Below the pieces are notes generated by a model. That model saw only the letters and a list, made by a program, of their open reading frames with translations. It was not told the DNA's origin and did not search any database. Below are positions 63,107-64,000 of a stretch of DNA of 64,000 nucleotides, one piece after another. The position numbers and the translations under genes were made by a program. This DNA comes from Lewinellaceae bacterium (lineage in GTDB: Bacteria > Bacteroidota > Bacteroidia > Chitinophagales > Saprospiraceae): assembly GCA_020636025.1 (NCBI GenBank), contig JACJYQ010000006.1:372001-436000 (forward strand), read 5' to 3'. Positions within the stretch are counted from its first letter, which is position 1; each line of letters begins with the position of its first letter.

Positions 63107-64000
63107 ATGACATTCCCGATTTTATTACCCGTAATACTTCTTTTGATATTTCTCAGTATTGCAACCGTGCAACAAGGCACCGTGGCGGTAACCACCATTT
63201 TCGGAAAATACAATCGCACCCTGCGCCCTGGTCTGAACTTCAAGATCCCTCTGATCGAAAGCATTTTTAAGCGTATTTCAGTTCAGAACAGAGCCGTTGA
63301 ATTAAATTTTCAGGCTGTTACCAGTGATCAGGCCAATGTGCATTTTACTTCCCTCTTGCTGTTTGCCGTACTGGACGATCGGGAAGAAACAATCAAGAAA
63401 GTGGCTTTCCGCTTCCTGAGCGACCGTGATTTTATGGCTACCCTTACCCGTACTGTTGAGGGCAGCATCCGTTCTTATGTGGCTTCCAAAAAACAACAGG
63501 AAATACTTAGCCTTCGTCGCGAAATCACCGAAGCGGTAAAAGGAAACGTGGATCACATGCTCGAAGACTGGGGTTTCCACCTGATCGACTTGCAGATCAA
63601 CGACATCACTTTTGATGATGAAGTTATGCGCTCCATGTCAAAAATTGTGGCGGCCAACAACCTGAAAGCTGCTGCAGAAAATGAAGGTCAAGCATTGCTG
63701 ATCACCAAAACAAAAGCCGCAGAAGCAGAAGGTAATTCCATCAAAATTGCAGCAGAAGCGGAGCGTGAAGCAGCCAAGATGCGTGGGCAGGCAGTAGCCC
63801 TGTTCCGCGAAGAAGTGGCCCGCGGTATGAGTCACGCCGCCAAGGAAATGCACGGCGCCAATCTCGACACTTCCGTAATTCTATTCTCTATGTGGACGGA
63901 AGCCATCAAGAACTTCACCGAACAAGGCGATGGCAACATCATCTTCCTGGATGGATCGGTAGAAGGCATGCAGAAAACCCTGCGCGAAATGATGGCGCTC
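63107..64000 (+). CDS. SPFH/band-7 (slipin/stomatin-like) protein, partial
   Basis: The frame runs open from the ATG at 63107 to the right edge (298 residues, no stop). It has one N-terminal membrane helix (FPILLPVILLLIFLSI), then an SPFH/band-7 domain (VQQGTVAVTTIFGKYNRTLR, PGLNFKIPLIESI, FRFLSDRDFMATLTRTVEGS) and a long Ala/Glu-rich helical stretch (NEGQALLITKTKAAEAEGNS) that drives oligomer assembly. Members form membrane-domain cages and scaffold other proteins, often regulating a protease. The C-terminus is beyond the window, so the subtype (slipin, prohibitin or flotillin-like) is not fixed. Confidence 0.85.
   Translation, partial: MTFPILLPVILLLIFLSIATVQQGTVAVTTIFGKYNRTLRPGLNFKIPLIESIFKRISVQNRAVELNFQAVTSDQANVHFTSLLLFAVLDDREETIKKVAFRFLSDRDFMATLTRTVEGSIRSYVASKKQQEILSLRREITEAVKGNVDHMLEDWGFHLIDLQINDITFDDEVMRSMSKIVAANNLKAAAENEGQALLITKTKAAEAEGNSIKIAAEAEREAAKMRGQAVALFREEVARGMSHAAKEMHGANLDTSVILFSMWTEAIKNFTEQGDGNIIFLDGSVEGMQKTLREMMAL

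Overview
The window reads as a chromosomal segment of a free-living Bacteroidota, most likely a Saprospira/Lewinella/Haliscomenobacter-like lineage. The evidence is: several secreted proteins ending in a type IX secretion (T9SS) type A sorting domain; a GldN-family T9SS/gliding protein; Bacteroidota promoter elements of the TAnnTTTG type; LytS/LytTR regulation; lipoproteins with the lipobox followed by Cys-Lys/Gln; and intergenic spaces crowded with short iterated palindromes. No rRNA, tRNA, prophage, integrase, insertion sequence or CRISPR array was recognised.

Layout. 0-4.3 kb: end of a serine hydrolase, two overlapping RlaP-type nucleotidyltransferases with an APC permease, an OmdA-like mini-protein and a GNAT acetyltransferase. 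4.3-6.2 kb: a membrane-anchored winged-helix regulator divergent from a TonB-C-domain protein, separated by four helically phased TTTACA repeats. 6.3-18.7 kb: surface and secreted proteins (propeller lipoprotein, barrel-like lipoprotein, beta-helix T9SS protein, alpha/beta hydrolase, a 1114-residue T9SS repeat protein, a 1144-residue periplasmic helical-repeat protein). 18.9-23.3 kb: three consecutive genes broken by single-base indels. 23.5-34.7 kb: mnmD, a cytochrome/monooxygenase-like T9SS protein, a fatty acid hydroxylase, a lipoprotein-LytS-LytTR operon next to two matching promoter units, a DegP-type protease, truncated haemoglobin and a YgjP-type metallopeptidase. 34.9-42.3 kb: trhO, two tandem TMTC-like GT-C/TPR proteins with a HAD phosphatase, gldN and a bacilliredoxin. 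42.4-47.9 kb: an operon of a soluble-adenylyl-cyclase-like protein, an ECF sigma factor and a membrane TPR (anti-sigma-like) protein. 48.1-64 kb: a T9SS subtilase, ArsC-like protein, lipoprotein, TlpA-like thioredoxin, thiolase, ABC half-exporter, cold-shock-type DEAD-box helicase with a long leader, DUF4286, aroA, gyrB and a partial SPFH protein.

How the pieces fit. At least five or six loci encode T9SS cargo and the gldN product belongs to the machine that exports them. Three regulatory modules each carry a plausible output: the inverse-ToxR-like regulator with its phased operator and divergent target; the LytS/LytTR pair with two promoters sharing 9-12-9 direct repeats; and the twin-cyclase/sigma/anti-sigma operon. 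The most unusual non-coding signal is the number of different intergenic repeat families (about ten), several abutting start or stop codons, including a REPIN-like hairpin element present at least five times, twice as inverted pairs.
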